From: Rubrivivax sp.
GTDB lineage: Bacteria > Pseudomonadota > Gammaproteobacteria > Burkholderiales > Burkholderiaceae_C
Direction: 5' to 3'
Assembly (NCBI GenBank): GCA_030680415.1
Contig: JAUXVE010000134.1
Location: 1-64,000, forward strand
Length of the DNA: 64,000 nucleotides
Below the pieces are notes generated by a model. The model had not been told where the DNA came from. It searched no databases and saw only the letters and a list, made by a program, of their open reading frames with translations. Each line of letters begins with the position of its first letter. Position 1 is the first letter of the stretch. Position numbers and translations under genes: made by a program. Shown here piece by piece: positions 8,270 to 17,584 of this stretch.

Positions 8270-9445
8270 TCACCCCATCGCCATCACGCGCCCGCCCGAC
8301 AGGCGGTGGGCCACGGCATACAGCAGCAGCGTCGTTGCCAGCATCAGCAGGCCCAGGGCGGCGGCCAGCCCCCAGTTGCCGGTGTCGGTGGTGTAGGTGG
8401 CGACGAAGTAGGACAACATCTGGTCCGCTCCGCCGCCCACCAGGGCCGGCGTGATGTAGTAACCCAGGGCGAGGATGAAGACCATCAGCGAGCCCGCGGC
8501 CACGCCGGGCGCGGCCAGCGGCAGGAACACGCGCACGAAGGCGGTGGCCGGCGGCGCGCCCAGGCTGGTGGCGGCGCGCATGTACTGCGGCGGGATGCCC
8601 CTGAGCACCGTGTACAGCGGCAGGATCATGAACGGCAGCAGCACGTGCGTCATGGCCACCAGCACGCCGGTGCGGTTGTAGATCAGCGTCAGCGGCTCGG
8701 CGATCAGCCCAACGCTGAGCAGCAGGCTGTTGACCATGCCTTCGCGCTGCAGCACCACGACCCACGCCGCCGTGCGCACCAGCAGCGAGGTCCAGAACGG
8801 CAGCAGCACCAGCACCAGCAGCCAGTCGGCCGTGCGCTCGCCCACCTGCGTCAGCAGCATCGCCACCGGGAATCCCAGCGCCAGGCACAGCAGCGTGACG
8901 CTGGCGCTGATGGCCAGCGTGCGCAGCAGCACGTCGAGGTAGATGCGGCTGTTCTCGGCAGCGCGCTCGACGTGACCCTGCGCATTGCGCACCAGGTCCA
9001 CCGAGGCCAGCAGGTAGTACGCCGACACCGGGCCGCGCGCGCGCTGCACGACGGCGAAGAAGCCCGTGCTGGCCAGCGCCGGGTCGACGGCGTGGAAGAA
9101 CGCGGCATCGAAGGCGGTGCCTGCAGGCGCCGCAGCCACCTCGCGCGCCGCCCGCATCAGCGTGCTGCGCACGCCGTTGACTTCGTAGTTCAGCCGCCGC
9201 GCAGCGTCGGCCAGGGTGTTGTCGGCACGGGCTTCGACGATGTCCTGCGCGAAGGCGCCGAAAACAGGCGCCGGCAGCGGCTCGGTGGCCTGCCAGCCCG
9301 ACAAGGCGGCCAGCGTGCGCGGCAGTGCACGCGGCACTTCGGCTTCACGCACCGCCAGCGACAGCAGCCAGACGATGGGCACGACGAAGAACACCAGCAG
9401 GAAGCCCGCCAGCGGGGCCGCCAGGGCCAGGCCGCGCCTCGCCAT
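8270..9445 (-). CDS. ABC transporter permease, PotB type, with long periplasmic insert
   Basis: A 391-residue permease, longer than the usual 290-310. A hydrophobic first segment (residues about 8-30) is followed by roughly 120 polar residues before the second membrane segment; the remainder is standard with the EAA loop AATSLGAPPATAFVRVFLP. The insert is probably a periplasmic domain between TM1 and TM2, known in some PotB-like proteins. It lies between the binding-protein and PotC-like genes. Confidence 0.9.
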   Translation of the reverse strand: MARRGLALAAPLAGFLLVFFVVPIVWLLSLAVREAEVPRALPRTLAALSGWQATEPLPAPVFGAFAQDIVEARADNTLADAARRLNYEVNGVRSTLMRAAREVAAAPAGTAFDAAFFHAVDPALASTGFFAVVQRARGPVSAYYLLASVDLVRNAQGHVERAAENSRIYLDVLLRTLAISASVTLLCLALGFPVAMLLTQVGERTADWLLVLVLLPFWTSLLVRTAAWVVVLQREGMVNSLLLSVGLIAEPLTLIYNRTGVLVAMTHVLLPFMILPLYTVLRGIPPQYMRAATSLGAPPATAFVRVFLPLAAPGVAAGSLMVFILALGYYITPALVGGGADQMLSYFVATYTTDTGNWGLAAALGLLMLATTLLLYAVAHRLSGGRVMAMG

Positions 9446-9486
9446 TGCCGGCTAAGGGGTGGCCGAGCCGATGCGCCTGTGCCGCG

Positions 9487-10533
9487 TCACTTCGTGCCGG
9501 CCCACTTGGTCCAGCGCTCAGCCAGCTTGTCGCCGTTGTCGATCCAGAACTTCGGGTCCTCGGCGAAGGCCTGCTTCAGGATGTCGGGGTTGGTGGGCAG
9601 CTCGCCCATCAGCGACTTGTCGATGAGCGGCGCGGCGCCGACGGCCGTGACGCCGTAGCGCACGTACTTCGGCAGCCTGGCCTGGTTGTCGGGCCGGCCC
9701 ATGAACTCCAGCAGCTTCTCGGCGTTGGCCTTGTTCGGCGTGCCCTTCATGATGACCCAGCTGTCCATCGTGTAGGGCGTGTCCTTCCAGACCATCTTGA
9801 AGTTCTTCTTGTCCTTTTCGTTGGCGGCGGTGATGCGGCCGTTGTAGGCGGTGGTGAACACGACGTCGCCGGCGGCCAGCATCTGCGGCGGCTGCGCGCC
9901 GCTCTTCCAGAACACGAGGTCGCCCTTGATGCTGTCCAGCTTCCTGAACGCGCGCTCCACGCCTGCGGGCGTGCGCAGCACCTTGTAGACGTCCTTCGCA
10001 GGCACGCCGTCGGCGATCAGCGCCACTTCCAGGTTCCACTTGGCGCCATTGCGGATGCTGCGCTTGCCGGGGAATTTCCGGGTGTCGAAGAAGTCGGCCC
10101 AGCCGCTGGGCGCGGTCTTGACCTTGTCACCGTCGTAGGCCAGCACCAGGTTGTAGATGATGGCGCCGACACCGCAGGCATGCACGGCGCCCGGCAGGTA
10201 GCGCGCGGCGCCGCCGATCCTGGCCACGTCGAGCTTCTCGTACAGCCCTTCGTCGCACCCGACCTCCAGTTCGTCGGCCTCGACCTGCACGACGTCCCAG
10301 TTGTTGTTGCCGCCCTTGATCTTGGTGCGCAGCACGCCCAGGCCGCCGTCCCAGGCCTCATCGACCAGCCGCGTGCCCAGGGCATTGAAGGGCTTGAAGA
10401 ACACTTCCTTCTGGCCGTCCTGGTAGGCGCCGCCCCAGGACACGACGCTCAAGTCGCGCTGGGCCTGCGCGGCGCCGCCGGCCAGTGTGAACGCCGCGGC
10501 CGCGGCCAGGGTGGTGAACAGGCTCTTGCTCAT
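9487..10533 (-). CDS. polyamine-type ABC transporter substrate-binding protein
   Basis: A 348-residue periplasmic binding protein of the PotD/extracellular solute-binding 1 type. The start at 10533 is chosen because AAGGAGA precedes it; a signal peptide follows (LAAAAAFTLAGGAAQAQ). Mature-protein motifs include SVVSWGGAYQDGQKEVFFKP and DSWVIMKGTPNKANAEKLLEF. The ligand cannot be read from sequence, but the aminotransferase in the same operon suggests putrescine or a related amine. Confidence 0.9.
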   Translation of the reverse strand: MSKSLFTTLAAAAAFTLAGGAAQAQRDLSVVSWGGAYQDGQKEVFFKPFNALGTRLVDEAWDGGLGVLRTKIKGGNNNWDVVQVEADELEVGCDEGLYEKLDVARIGGAARYLPGAVHACGVGAIIYNLVLAYDGDKVKTAPSGWADFFDTRKFPGKRSIRNGAKWNLEVALIADGVPAKDVYKVLRTPAGVERAFRKLDSIKGDLVFWKSGAQPPQMLAAGDVVFTTAYNGRITAANEKDKKNFKMVWKDTPYTMDSWVIMKGTPNKANAEKLLEFMGRPDNQARLPKYVRYGVTAVGAAPLIDKSLMGELPTNPDILKQAFAEDPKFWIDNGDKLAERWTKWAGTK

Positions 10534-10581
10534 CGATGTCTCCTTGGTTGAACGAAGTCCGTGGCTCATGTCTTCAAGAAC

Positions 10582-11649
10582 TCAGGCAGCGAACAGCCAC
10601 GCGTGTTCGCGATCGAAAGCCAGCGCCAGTTCCTGGCCGGGCGCCACGCCGCGCGGCAGCGCACCCGGCGCGAGCTTGGCAAACCAGGTCGCCTGCGAGC
10701 ACTGCAGCCGCACCACCAGGCGCCAGTGGTCGCCCTGGTGGATGGCGTCCAGCAGCGTGGCCTGCAGGCGGTTGCCGTCGTCGCCGGCAGCGGCCACGCG
10801 CAGGTGTTCGGGGCGCACGCACAGCGTGCCCGGGCTGCCCGCAGCGATGCTGCCCACGGCACGCCCGTGCAGGCAGCTGCCGTCGGCCAGCCGCAGCGCG
10901 GGGCCGCCTTCGGCGTGGCCGCCCAGCATGTTGTTGTCGCCCACGAAGCCGGCCACGAAGGGGTTCGCCGGCGCGTCGTACAGCTGCTGCGGCGAGGCCG
11001 TCTGCTCGATGCGCCCGAGGTTGAACACCGCCACGCGGTCGGACAGCGTCATCGCCTCCGACTGGTCGTGCGTGACGAAGACCATCGTCACGCCCAGCTC
11101 GCGGTGCAGGCGGCGGATCTCCAGCTGCATCTCCTCGCGCAGCTTCTTGTCCAGCGCCGACAGCGGCTCGTCCATCAGCACCACGCGTGGCTCGAAGACC
11201 AGCGCCCGGGCCAGCGCCACGCGCTGCTGCTGCCCGCCCGAAAGGTACTGCGGCCTGCGCTCGGCGAGGTGCGCCAGATGCACCTTGGCCAGCGCCGCGG
11301 CCACCTTCTCGCGCGTCGCCGCCGCGCTCACCTTGCGCACCGAAAGCGGGAAGGCCACGTTCTGCGCCACCGACATGTGCGGAAACAGCGAGTAGCTCTG
11401 GAACACCACGCCCATGCCGCGCTGGTGCGGCGGCAAGGTCTCGATCGGCCGCCCGTCCAGGCGGATGGTTCCCGCGCTGGGGGTCTCGAAGCCGGCCAGC
11501 AGCATCAGCGTCGTCGTCTTGCCCGATCCCGAGGGCCCCAACAGCGTGATGAACTCGCCGGCCTGCACGTGCAGTTTCAGGTCGTCCACCGCCGGTGCCG
11601 TGCTCCCCGGGTAGACCTTGCACAGGCCGTCGAATTCGATCAGCGCCAT
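10582..11649 (-). CDS. ABC transporter ATP-binding protein, PotA type
   Basis: A 355-residue ATPase. It has Walker A GPSGSGKTT, signature LSGGQQQRVALARAL, Walker B VVLMDEPLSALD and the switch His in VFVTHDQSEAM. The C-terminal ~110 residues form a TOBE domain typical of CUT1/PotA importers. It powers the two permeases downstream. It begins 6 bp after the aminotransferase stop, so five genes from 13053 leftward probably form one operon. Confidence 0.93.
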   Translation of the reverse strand: MALIEFDGLCKVYPGSTAPAVDDLKLHVQAGEFITLLGPSGSGKTTTLMLLAGFETPSAGTIRLDGRPIETLPPHQRGMGVVFQSYSLFPHMSVAQNVAFPLSVRKVSAAATREKVAAALAKVHLAHLAERRPQYLSGGQQQRVALARALVFEPRVVLMDEPLSALDKKLREEMQLEIRRLHRELGVTMVFVTHDQSEAMTLSDRVAVFNLGRIEQTASPQQLYDAPANPFVAGFVGDNNMLGGHAEGGPALRLADGSCLHGRAVGSIAAGSPGTLCVRPEHLRVAAAGDDGNRLQATLLDAIHQGDHWRLVVRLQCSQATWFAKLAPGALPRGVAPGQELALAFDREHAWLFAA

Positions 11650-11655
11650 CGCGCG

Positions 11656-13053
11656 TCAGGCCCCGCCGCGCACCCAGTCCAGAGTGTCGTCCAGCGCGCG
11701 CGCGGTGCGTTCGAGCAGGAGGTCGATCTCGGCCTCGCTGATGATCAGCGGCGGCGAGAACGCGATCACGTCGCCGCCCAGCGCGCGCGTGATCAGCCCG
11801 TGCTCCTGGGCGCGGCGCACGAAGTGGGCGCCGACGCCGCGCTGCGCTTCGAAGGGCTTGCGCGCCGCCGGGTCCGCGGCGAGTTCGAGGGCCCCGATCA
11901 GCCCCAGCCCGCGCACCTGGCCGACGATCGGGTGGCCGGCGAAGCGCTGCAGACCGGCCTGCAGGCGCGGCGCCACGCGCTGCACATGGCCGATGACGTC
12001 GTCGCTTTCGTAGATGCGCAGCGTCTCCAGCGCCACCGCGCAGGCCAGCGGATGGCCGCTGTAGGTGTAGCCGTGGCCGAAAACGCCGACCTCGGCGCTG
12101 GCGTCGGCCAGCGTCTGGTAGATGGCGTCGGACACGAACAGCGCCGACATCGGCACGTAGGCCGAGGTCAGCATCTTGGCCACCGTCATCATGTCGGGCT
12201 GCAGGTCGAAGACCTGCGTGCCGAAGGGCTGGCCCAGGCGGCCGAAGCCGGTGATGACCTCGTCGACCAGGAACAGGATGTCGTGGCGCTTCAGGATCGC
12301 CTGCACGCGCCCGAAGTAGCCCGGCGGCGGAATGATCACGCCGCCGGCGCCCTGCACCGGCTCGGCGATGAAGGCGGCAATGGTGTCGGCCCCTTCGGCC
12401 GCGATCAGGTCTTCGAGTTCCTGCGCCAGGCGCTCGACGAACTGGTCCTCGCTCTCGCCGGCAAGACCGCCGCCGTAGAAGTGCGGCGCACTCACGCGCA
12501 GGATGCCCGGCAGGGGCAGGTCGAAGTGCCGGTGCATCATGGGCAGCCCCGACATCGATGCCGCCGCCGCGGTGACGCCGTGGTAGCCCTTGTGCCGGGC
12601 GATGATCTTCTTCTTGAGCGGCCGGCCGCGTGCGTTGTTGACGTAGCGCACGAGCTTGAACGCGGTGTCGTTGGCCTCGGACCCCGAGTTGGCGAACAGG
12701 ATCCGCCCGCTCTTCAATGACGGCACCGGCGCCCACTCCATCAGCTTGGCCGCGAGTTCGGTCACCGGCCCCGGCACCTTGCCCGAGAACGTGTGGTAGT
12801 AGGGCAGCACCCGCATCTGGCGCTCGGCGGCGGCGGCCAGCCGCGGCTCGGAAAACCCGAGCGATGCGCACCACAGGCCGGCCATGCCCTCCAGATAGCG
12901 TTTGCCGTGTTCGTCGACGACGAACACGCCGTCGCCGCGCACGATGACCAGGGGCCCCTCGCGTTCCAGCTGGCGCAGCTGGGTGTACGGGTGCAGGTGG
13001 TGGGCGATGTCGCTGCGCCCGGCCGGTGATGTCTCGACGGGAAGGCGGGTCAT
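11656..13053 (-). CDS. class III pyridoxal-phosphate aminotransferase
   Basis: A 465-residue omega-amino acid or polyamine:pyruvate aminotransferase. The N-terminus [19 protein letters not shown] is typical, the cofactor-ring motif is [18 protein letters not shown], and the PLP lysine lies in [15 protein letters not shown] 13053 fits the family length; the frame stays open another 279 bp upstream without homology. As first gene of the transporter operon it probably deaminates the imported amine. Substrate choice among putrescine, beta-alanine and taurine-like amines cannot be settled from sequence. Confidence 0.9.
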   Translation of the reverse strand: MTRLPVETSPAGRSDIAHHLHPYTQLRQLEREGPLVIVRGDGVFVVDEHGKRYLEGMAGLWCASLGFSEPRLAAAAERQMRVLPYYHTFSGKVPGPVTELAAKLMEWAPVPSLKSGRILFANSGSEANDTAFKLVRYVNNARGRPLKKKIIARHKGYHGVTAAAASMSGLPMMHRHFDLPLPGILRVSAPHFYGGGLAGESEDQFVERLAQELEDLIAAEGADTIAAFIAEPVQGAGGVIIPPPGYFGRVQAILKRHDILFLVDEVITGFGRLGQPFGTQVFDLQPDMMTVAKMLTSAYVPMSALFVSDAIYQTLADASAEVGVFGHGYTYSGHPLACAVALETLRIYESDDVIGHVQRVAPRLQAGLQRFAGHPIVGQVRGLGLIGALELAADPAARKPFEAQRGVGAHFVRRAQEHGLITRALGGDVIAFSPPLIISEAEIDLLLERTARALDDTLDWVRGGA

Positions 13054-13237
13054 GGGCGCGCGAGCGAGGTGGAGATGCGGCGGATTATGTGTCGCCGGCA
13101 CCGGCCGCGGCATCGTGTTCTGCCCGGCCCCGCACACGCCTGCGTTGACCTCGCGCAAGGTGCGACGCCGTCGCTGCGGCACAGTCCTTCGTGGTTGCGC
13201 CGTGGCCGCGCGGCCGCGATGCAGGAACGAGGGAACG

Positions 13238-14428
13238 ATGGACAGGCCTTGGCTCGCACAGTATCCGGCCGGCATACCGGCGGAGATCGACGTCCACGCG
13301 TTGGCGTCGCTGAAGGATGTGCTGGCCAGCACCTGCGCGCGCTTTGCCGACCTGCCGGCCTACGACTCGATGGGCACGGTGATGACGTTCCGGCAGCTCG
13401 ACGAAGCGAGCCGCGCCTTTGCCGCCTGGCTGCAGAAGGGCGCCCGCCTCCAGCGCGGCGACCGCGTCGCGCTGATGATGCCGAACCTGCTGCAGTACAC
13501 CGGCGGCACCACCGGCGTCGCCAAGGGCGCGATGCTCAGCCACGGCAACATGGTGGGCAACGTGCTGCAGGTGGCGGCCTGGATCGGGCACGACATGAAG
13601 GACGGTGCCGAGACGCTGGTCATACCGCTGCCGCTGTATCACGTGTTTGCCCTGACGGGGGCGCTGTCCTTCTTCAGTCGGGGCACGCAGACCGTGCTGA
13701 TACCGAACCCGCGCGACATGCCGGCGTTCATCAAGGCGCTCAAGGCCTCGCACCTGTCCGCGATCATCGGCGTCAACACGCTGTTCCGGGCGCTGCTCGA
13801 CGCGCCGGGCTTCGCCGAGGTCGACCTGAGCCGGCTCAAGCTCGCCGTCGCCGGCGGCATGGCGGTGCAGCGCGTGGTGGCGCAGCGCTGGAAGCAGGTC
13901 ACCGGGGTGCCGCTGGTGGAAGGCTACGGCCTCACCGAGATCGCCCTGCGCGGCCCGCAGGTGATGAAGGGCTACTGGAACCGGCCCGAGGAGACCGCCC
14001 AGGTCTTCACCGCCGACGGTTGGCTGCGCACCGGTGACATGGGCGTGATGGACGAGCGCGGCAGCTTCCATCTCACCGACCGCAAGAAGGACATGATCGT
14101 GGTCTCCGGCTTCAAGGTCTTCCCCAACGAGATCGAGGAGGTGCTGACCATGCACCCCGGCGTGCTGGAGGCCGCGGTCATCGGCGTGGCCGACGAACGC
14201 GCGGGCGAGGCGGTCAAGGCGGTGGTCGTGCGCAAGGATCCGGCCTTGACCGAGGCCGATCTGCTCGCGCACTGCAAGCAGCACCTGACCGGCTACAAGG
14301 TGCCGCGTTTCGTCGAATTCCGCAGCGAGCCGCTGCCGAAGACCAACCTCGGCAAGATCCTGCGTCGCGAATTGCGCGGCGCCGCACCGGCAGCGGCGGC
14401 CTCGCCGGCACCGGCCCATGCCGCGTGA
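13238..14428 (+). pseudogene. FadD-like long-chain acyl-CoA ligase with two in-frame deletions
   Basis: An ATG at 13238 with GAGGGAAC upstream opens a 396-residue frame, against about 560 for FadD. The N-terminus ([18 protein letters not shown]) and C-terminus (LPKTNLGKILRRELR) are both normal. About 140 residues are missing where NLLQ meets QYTGGTTGVAKG; both flanks would natively contain CTGCAGTAC. About 40 residues are missing where EGYGLTE meets ALRGPQVMKGYWNRP. The P-loop is retained but a large part of the N-domain and the A4-A6 region is lost, so activity is doubtful. It was probably first gene of a catabolic operon with the next three genes. Confidence 0.7.
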
Positions 14429-15308
14429 GCTGCGTGTGCTGAGCAGGCCGTCGTCCTATCGTCCACGCCGACTCGGCTTGCGCGACGGCCGGCAGGTCAC
14501 GTTGCGCGCGATTGCCGAGTCCGACGCGCCCGACATCCAGCGTGCCTTCGACCGCTTGTCCGCGGCTTCGCGCTACCAGCGTTTCCTGCACCACAAGAAG
14601 CAGCTCAGCCCCGCGGCGCTCGAGCGCGGCGTGCACCCGCGGCCGGGAAAGGACTTCGCCTTCGTGGCCACGGTGCCGCGGGCCGAAGGCGTCGACATCG
14701 TCGGTGCGGCGCAGTACGTGCGCGCGGAGGAAGGCAACGCCAGCACCTGCGAGTTCGCGATCACGCTGGCCGAAGACTGGCGCGGCAGCGGCCTGGCCAG
14801 GGCATTGCTCGCCAGCCTGCTGCGCCGGGCCCGGCGCGACGGCTACACGCTGATGGAAGGTCTGGTGATGGCCGGCAACGCGCCGATGCTCGCACTGGCG
14901 CGCAAGCTCAAGTTCGCGGTGGAACCGGCCGCAGGAGACTCGCTTGCGCATCGCCACCTACCAGTACCAGGGCCGCCGCCACGTCGGGCAGGTGTCGGCC
15001 GACGGCCTCAGCGTCACCGCCTACGCACTGACCGGGGCCGACGCCGAGCGCGGCGCGCAGCTGCTCGTCGAAGACACCGCCGCGGGCGTGCCGTGGCCGG
15101 CGCTGGCCGGGCCGGCGCTACCCCTGGCCAGCGTGCGCCTGGAGGCGCCGCTGCCGCGCCCGCGCCGCAACCTCTGGTGCGTGGGCCGCAACTACCACGC
15201 CCACGCCCGCGAGCTGAGCGACACCGTGTTCAAGGGCAGCCCGAAAGTCACCGACCAGTGGCCCATCGTCTTCACCAAGGTCCCCGAATGCGTCGTCGGC
15301 CCGGGTGA
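14418..15308 (+). CDS. GNAT-family acetyltransferase with run-on C-terminus
   Basis: Residues 1-175 form a GNAT domain: VTLRAIAESDAPDIQRAF at the start and the acetyl-CoA loop WRGSGLARALLASLL. Relatives end soon after LARKLKF. Here the last few codons and stop seem lost and the frame runs on, out of phase, through the following FAH gene to 15308; that extra ~120-residue tail has no homology. The junction at 14935-14946 directly abuts the ribosome site and TTG start of the next gene, suggesting a small deletion. It overlaps the acyl-CoA ligase by 11 bp. Confidence 0.6.
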   Translation: MPRELRVLSRPSSYRPRRLGLRDGRQVTLRAIAESDAPDIQRAFDRLSAASRYQRFLHHKKQLSPAALERGVHPRPGKDFAFVATVPRAEGVDIVGAAQYVRAEEGNASTCEFAITLAEDWRGSGLARALLASLLRRARRDGYTLMEGLVMAGNAPMLALARKLKFAVEPAAGDSLAHRHLPVPGPPPRRAGVGRRPQRHRLRTDRGRRRARRAAARRRHRRGRAVAGAGRAGATPGQRAPGGAAAAPAPQPLVRGPQLPRPRPRAERHRVQGQPESHRPVAHRLHQGPRMRRRPG

Positions 15309-15831
15309 CACGGTGCGGCTGCCGGGCGCCGCGGTGTCGTCGCAGATCGACTACGAGGCCGAACTGGCGGTGGTCATCGGGCGCGGCGGCCGCAACATCG
15401 CGCGCGGCGACGCGCTGTCGCATGTCTTCGGCTGGACGATCGTCAACGACGTCACCGCGCGCGACGTGCAGATGCGCCACCAGCAGTGGGACCTGGGCAA
15501 GAGCTTCGACACCTTCTGCCCCATGGGCCCCTGGCTCGTCACCGCCGACGAAATGGACGGCACCGACACCCGCGTGCGCTGCTGGGTCACCCCGGCCGGC
15601 GGCAGCGAGGAACTGCGCCAGGACGCGCGCACCACCGACCTGATCTTCGACATCCCGACGCTGATCGAGACCGTCTCGCGCGGCATCACGCTGCTGCCCG
15701 GCGACATCATCGCCACCGGCACGCCGGCCGGCGTCGGCATGGGCCTGAGCCCGCCGCGCTGGCTGGCCAGCGGCGACGCCGTGCGCATCCAGATCGACGG
15801 CATCGGCACGCTCGTCAACCGCTTCGAATGA
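14944..15831 (+). CDS. fumarylacetoacetate hydrolase family protein
   Basis: A 295-residue FAH-domain enzyme that cleaves or decarboxylates a beta-diketo or oxo-diacid. Metal-site blocks are IDYEAELAVVIG and VNDVTARDVQMRH; the C-terminal signature is LPGDIIATGTPAGVG. TTG at 14944 is chosen because AGGAGA lies eight bases upstream and the family begins at MRIATYQ. It is followed 11 bp later by a Bug binding protein, a common pairing in Burkholderiales aromatic-acid or carboxylate catabolism. Confidence 0.88.
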   Translation: MRIATYQYQGRRHVGQVSADGLSVTAYALTGADAERGAQLLVEDTAAGVPWPALAGPALPLASVRLEAPLPRPRRNLWCVGRNYHAHARELSDTVFKGSPKVTDQWPIVFTKVPECVVGPGDTVRLPGAAVSSQIDYEAELAVVIGRGGRNIARGDALSHVFGWTIVNDVTARDVQMRHQQWDLGKSFDTFCPMGPWLVTADEMDGTDTRVRCWVTPAGGSEELRQDARTTDLIFDIPTLIETVSRGITLLPGDIIATGTPAGVGMGLSPPRWLASGDAVRIQIDGIGTLVNRFE

Positions 15832-15842
15832 GGAGACCTTCC

Positions 15843-16820
15843 ATGATCCGTCCCGCCCACCTGGTCCGCGCCGCGGCTGCCACCCTGTCCCTGTTTGCCG
15901 GCCTGGCGCTGGCCCAAGGCAGCTACCCCGACAAGCCGATTACGATGATCGTGCCCTTCCCGCCCGGCGGCGTGGCCGACACGGTGGCGCGGCCGGTGGC
16001 CGAGTCGCTGGCGCGCCAGCTCGGCCAGCAGGTCGTCGTCGAGAACCGCTCCGGCGCCGGCGGCGCCACCGGCATCGGCGCCGCCGCACGCGCACCCGCC
16101 GACGGCTACACGCTGCTGATGAGCCTGTCGTCGATCTCGATCCTGCCCGAGGCCGACAAGATCCTGGCCCGCAAGCCGCAATACACGATCGACCAGCTCA
16201 GGCCCATCGCCCGTTTCACCGCCGACCCCACGGTGCTGGTGGTGCGCGCCGACGCGCCGTGGAAGACGCTGGGCGAGTTCATTGCCGGCCAGAAGCAGCA
16301 GCCGGGCCGCTACAACTACGGCAGTTCGGGCAACTACGGCACCATGCACGTGCCGATGGAGATGCTCAAGGCCTCGGCCGGCTTCCACATGGTCCACATC
16401 CCGTATGCCGGCGCCGGGCCGGCGGTGCTGGCGCTGCTGGGCGGGCAGATCGACGCGCTGTCCACCGGGCCGGCCAGCGTGCTGTCGCACATCAGGGCCG
16501 GCAAGCTGCGCGCGCTGGCGCATTGGGGCGACAAGCCGCTGACCTCGCTGCCCGAGGTGCCCAGCCTGAAGAGCGCCGGCCAGCCGGTGCAGTTTGCGCA
16601 GTGGTCGGCGCTGTTCGTGCCGGCGGGCACGCCCGAGCCGATCGTGCAGAAGCTGCGCGCGGCCGCGGCCAAGGCCGCCGCCGACCCGGCGGTGGTGCAG
16701 ACCATCGGCCGCGCCGGCAGCCCGATCGAGTACCTGGACGCGCCGGCCTTCCAGGCCTACTGGGACGGCGACATGAAGGTCATGACCGAAGCGGTGCGGC
16801 GGATCGGCAAGGTGGAGTGA
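15843..16820 (+). CDS. Bug-family (TctC) periplasmic solute-binding protein
   Basis: A 325-residue binding protein of the tripartite tricarboxylate family. A signal peptide occupies residues 1-24 (LSLFAGLALAQ), followed by the hallmark YPDKPITMIVPFPPGG. An AGGAG box stands before ATG 15843. Burkholderiales carry many orphan Bug proteins; here no TctAB membrane genes follow, so it may use membrane proteins encoded elsewhere or act as a sensor. Its neighbours suggest a carboxylate ligand, by inference only. Confidence 0.9.
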   Translation: MIRPAHLVRAAAATLSLFAGLALAQGSYPDKPITMIVPFPPGGVADTVARPVAESLARQLGQQVVVENRSGAGGATGIGAAARAPADGYTLLMSLSSISILPEADKILARKPQYTIDQLRPIARFTADPTVLVVRADAPWKTLGEFIAGQKQQPGRYNYGSSGNYGTMHVPMEMLKASAGFHMVHIPYAGAGPAVLALLGGQIDALSTGPASVLSHIRAGKLRALAHWGDKPLTSLPEVPSLKSAGQPVQFAQWSALFVPAGTPEPIVQKLRAAAAKAAADPAVVQTIGRAGSPIEYLDAPAFQAYWDGDMKVMTEAVRRIGKVE

Positions 16821-16875
16821 TACGACGAGCCGGGACAGGCGGCCACGAGAGTGGACGCCAGCGACCGTGCGGAAC

Positions 16876-17082
16876 CGCCATCAGCGTGGCCACCGCCGCG
16901 ACCACGCGCGCGTCGCGAGACAGCTCGGCGTTGCCCAACAGCCCGTACACCAGCAAGGCCGCGCCCAGGCCGAGCGCACGCAGCATCCAGACGCGGCGGC
17001 GCGGTCGCGGCCGTTCACCCTCCGACGGCTGATCGTCGAACGCCGCCTGTTCGCCGATGATGCCGCTGCCTGCGTCGCTCAC
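16876..17082 (-). pseudogene. 5' fragment of a SLC13/DASS anion transporter
   Basis: An ATG at 17082 begins an acidic N-terminus followed by LRALGLGAALLVYGLLG and RDARVVAAVATLMAV, which resemble the first membrane segment and helix-2 start of sodium/di- or tricarboxylate symporters. Homology stops near 16876, where the family continues WWMTEAIP; the frame then runs into unrelated sequence convergent with the Bug gene. Only about 70 of roughly 500 residues remain. A carboxylate transporter beside the FAH/Bug genes would make sense historically. Confidence 0.55.
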
Positions 17083-17217
17083 CGGGTCGTTCCTTCAGGA
17101 CCGCGCTGCCGGCTTCGCCTTCTTGCAGGCGCCACTTGCCGCCCCGCACCCTGCGCGATGCCGGCGCCGAAACCCATTCGCAGCAGCTGTCAAAGGACGC
17201 CATGAAGTCGAGGCCTG

Positions 17218-17263
17218 TTGCAGCTCAGGGGGATATGCCGCTACAATTCTCCCAAATTGGGAG
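17218..17263 (+). promoter_or_regulatory. higBA promoter and operator
   Basis: TTGCAG (17218-17223), 18-bp spacer, TACAAT (17242-17247). Immediately downstream is CTCCCAAATTGGGAG (17249-17263), a near-palindrome covering the expected start point, well placed for autorepression by HigA. The core CCCAAATTGGG also occurs twice at 5478-5513. Confidence 0.75.
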
Positions 17264-17275
17264 CTTCGGCGCGCC

Positions 17276-17584
17276 ATGCGGGTCATCGCGAAAAGCACGT
17301 TGAAGAAATTCTGGGAGCAACCGGGATATGGCGATGCTCGAGGTGCGCTGGAGAGTTGGCACGAAGAAGCAGTCAAGGCCAGCTGGACGTCGCCGCAGGC
17401 GGTGAAGAACCAGTACGGCAGCGCGAGCCTCTGCGCAAACAACCGCGTGGTCTTCAACGTCGGTGGCAACAAGTATCGTCTGGTCGTCGAAATGCAGTAC
17501 CGCGCCGGCATCGCCTGGGTGAAGTTCATCGGCACCCACGCCCAGTACGACAGGATCGATGTGGAGACCGTCAATGACTATTAA
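17276..17584 (+). CDS. higB: HigB mRNA-interferase toxin
   Basis: A 102-residue HigB_toxin-family protein: MRVIAKSTLKKFWEQPGYGD at the N-terminus, NKYRLVVEM in the centre and FIGTHAQYDRIDVETV at the C-terminus. HigB cleaves mRNA on the ribosome. It precedes its antitoxin, the typical higBA order, with an 11-bp overlap. The ATG at 17276 is fixed by the promoter and operator just upstream. A second, truncated higB lies at 33449-33558. Confidence 0.93.
   Translation: MRVIAKSTLKKFWEQPGYGDARGALESWHEEAVKASWTSPQAVKNQYGSASLCANNRVVFNVGGNKYRLVVEMQYRAGIAWVKFIGTHAQYDRIDVETVNDY

Noticed and set aside
7415-9658. 747-residue plus-strand open frame over the permease genes, and similar very long opposite-strand frames
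   Set aside because: Composition is Gln/Arg/His/Ala low-complexity typical of the reverse complement of high-GC genes; the minus-strand permeases have clear homology and codon pattern.
17015-17203. 62-residue minus-strand frame next to the SLC13 fragment
   Set aside because: No recognisable similarity and it overlaps the start region of the transporter fragment; left unannotated.
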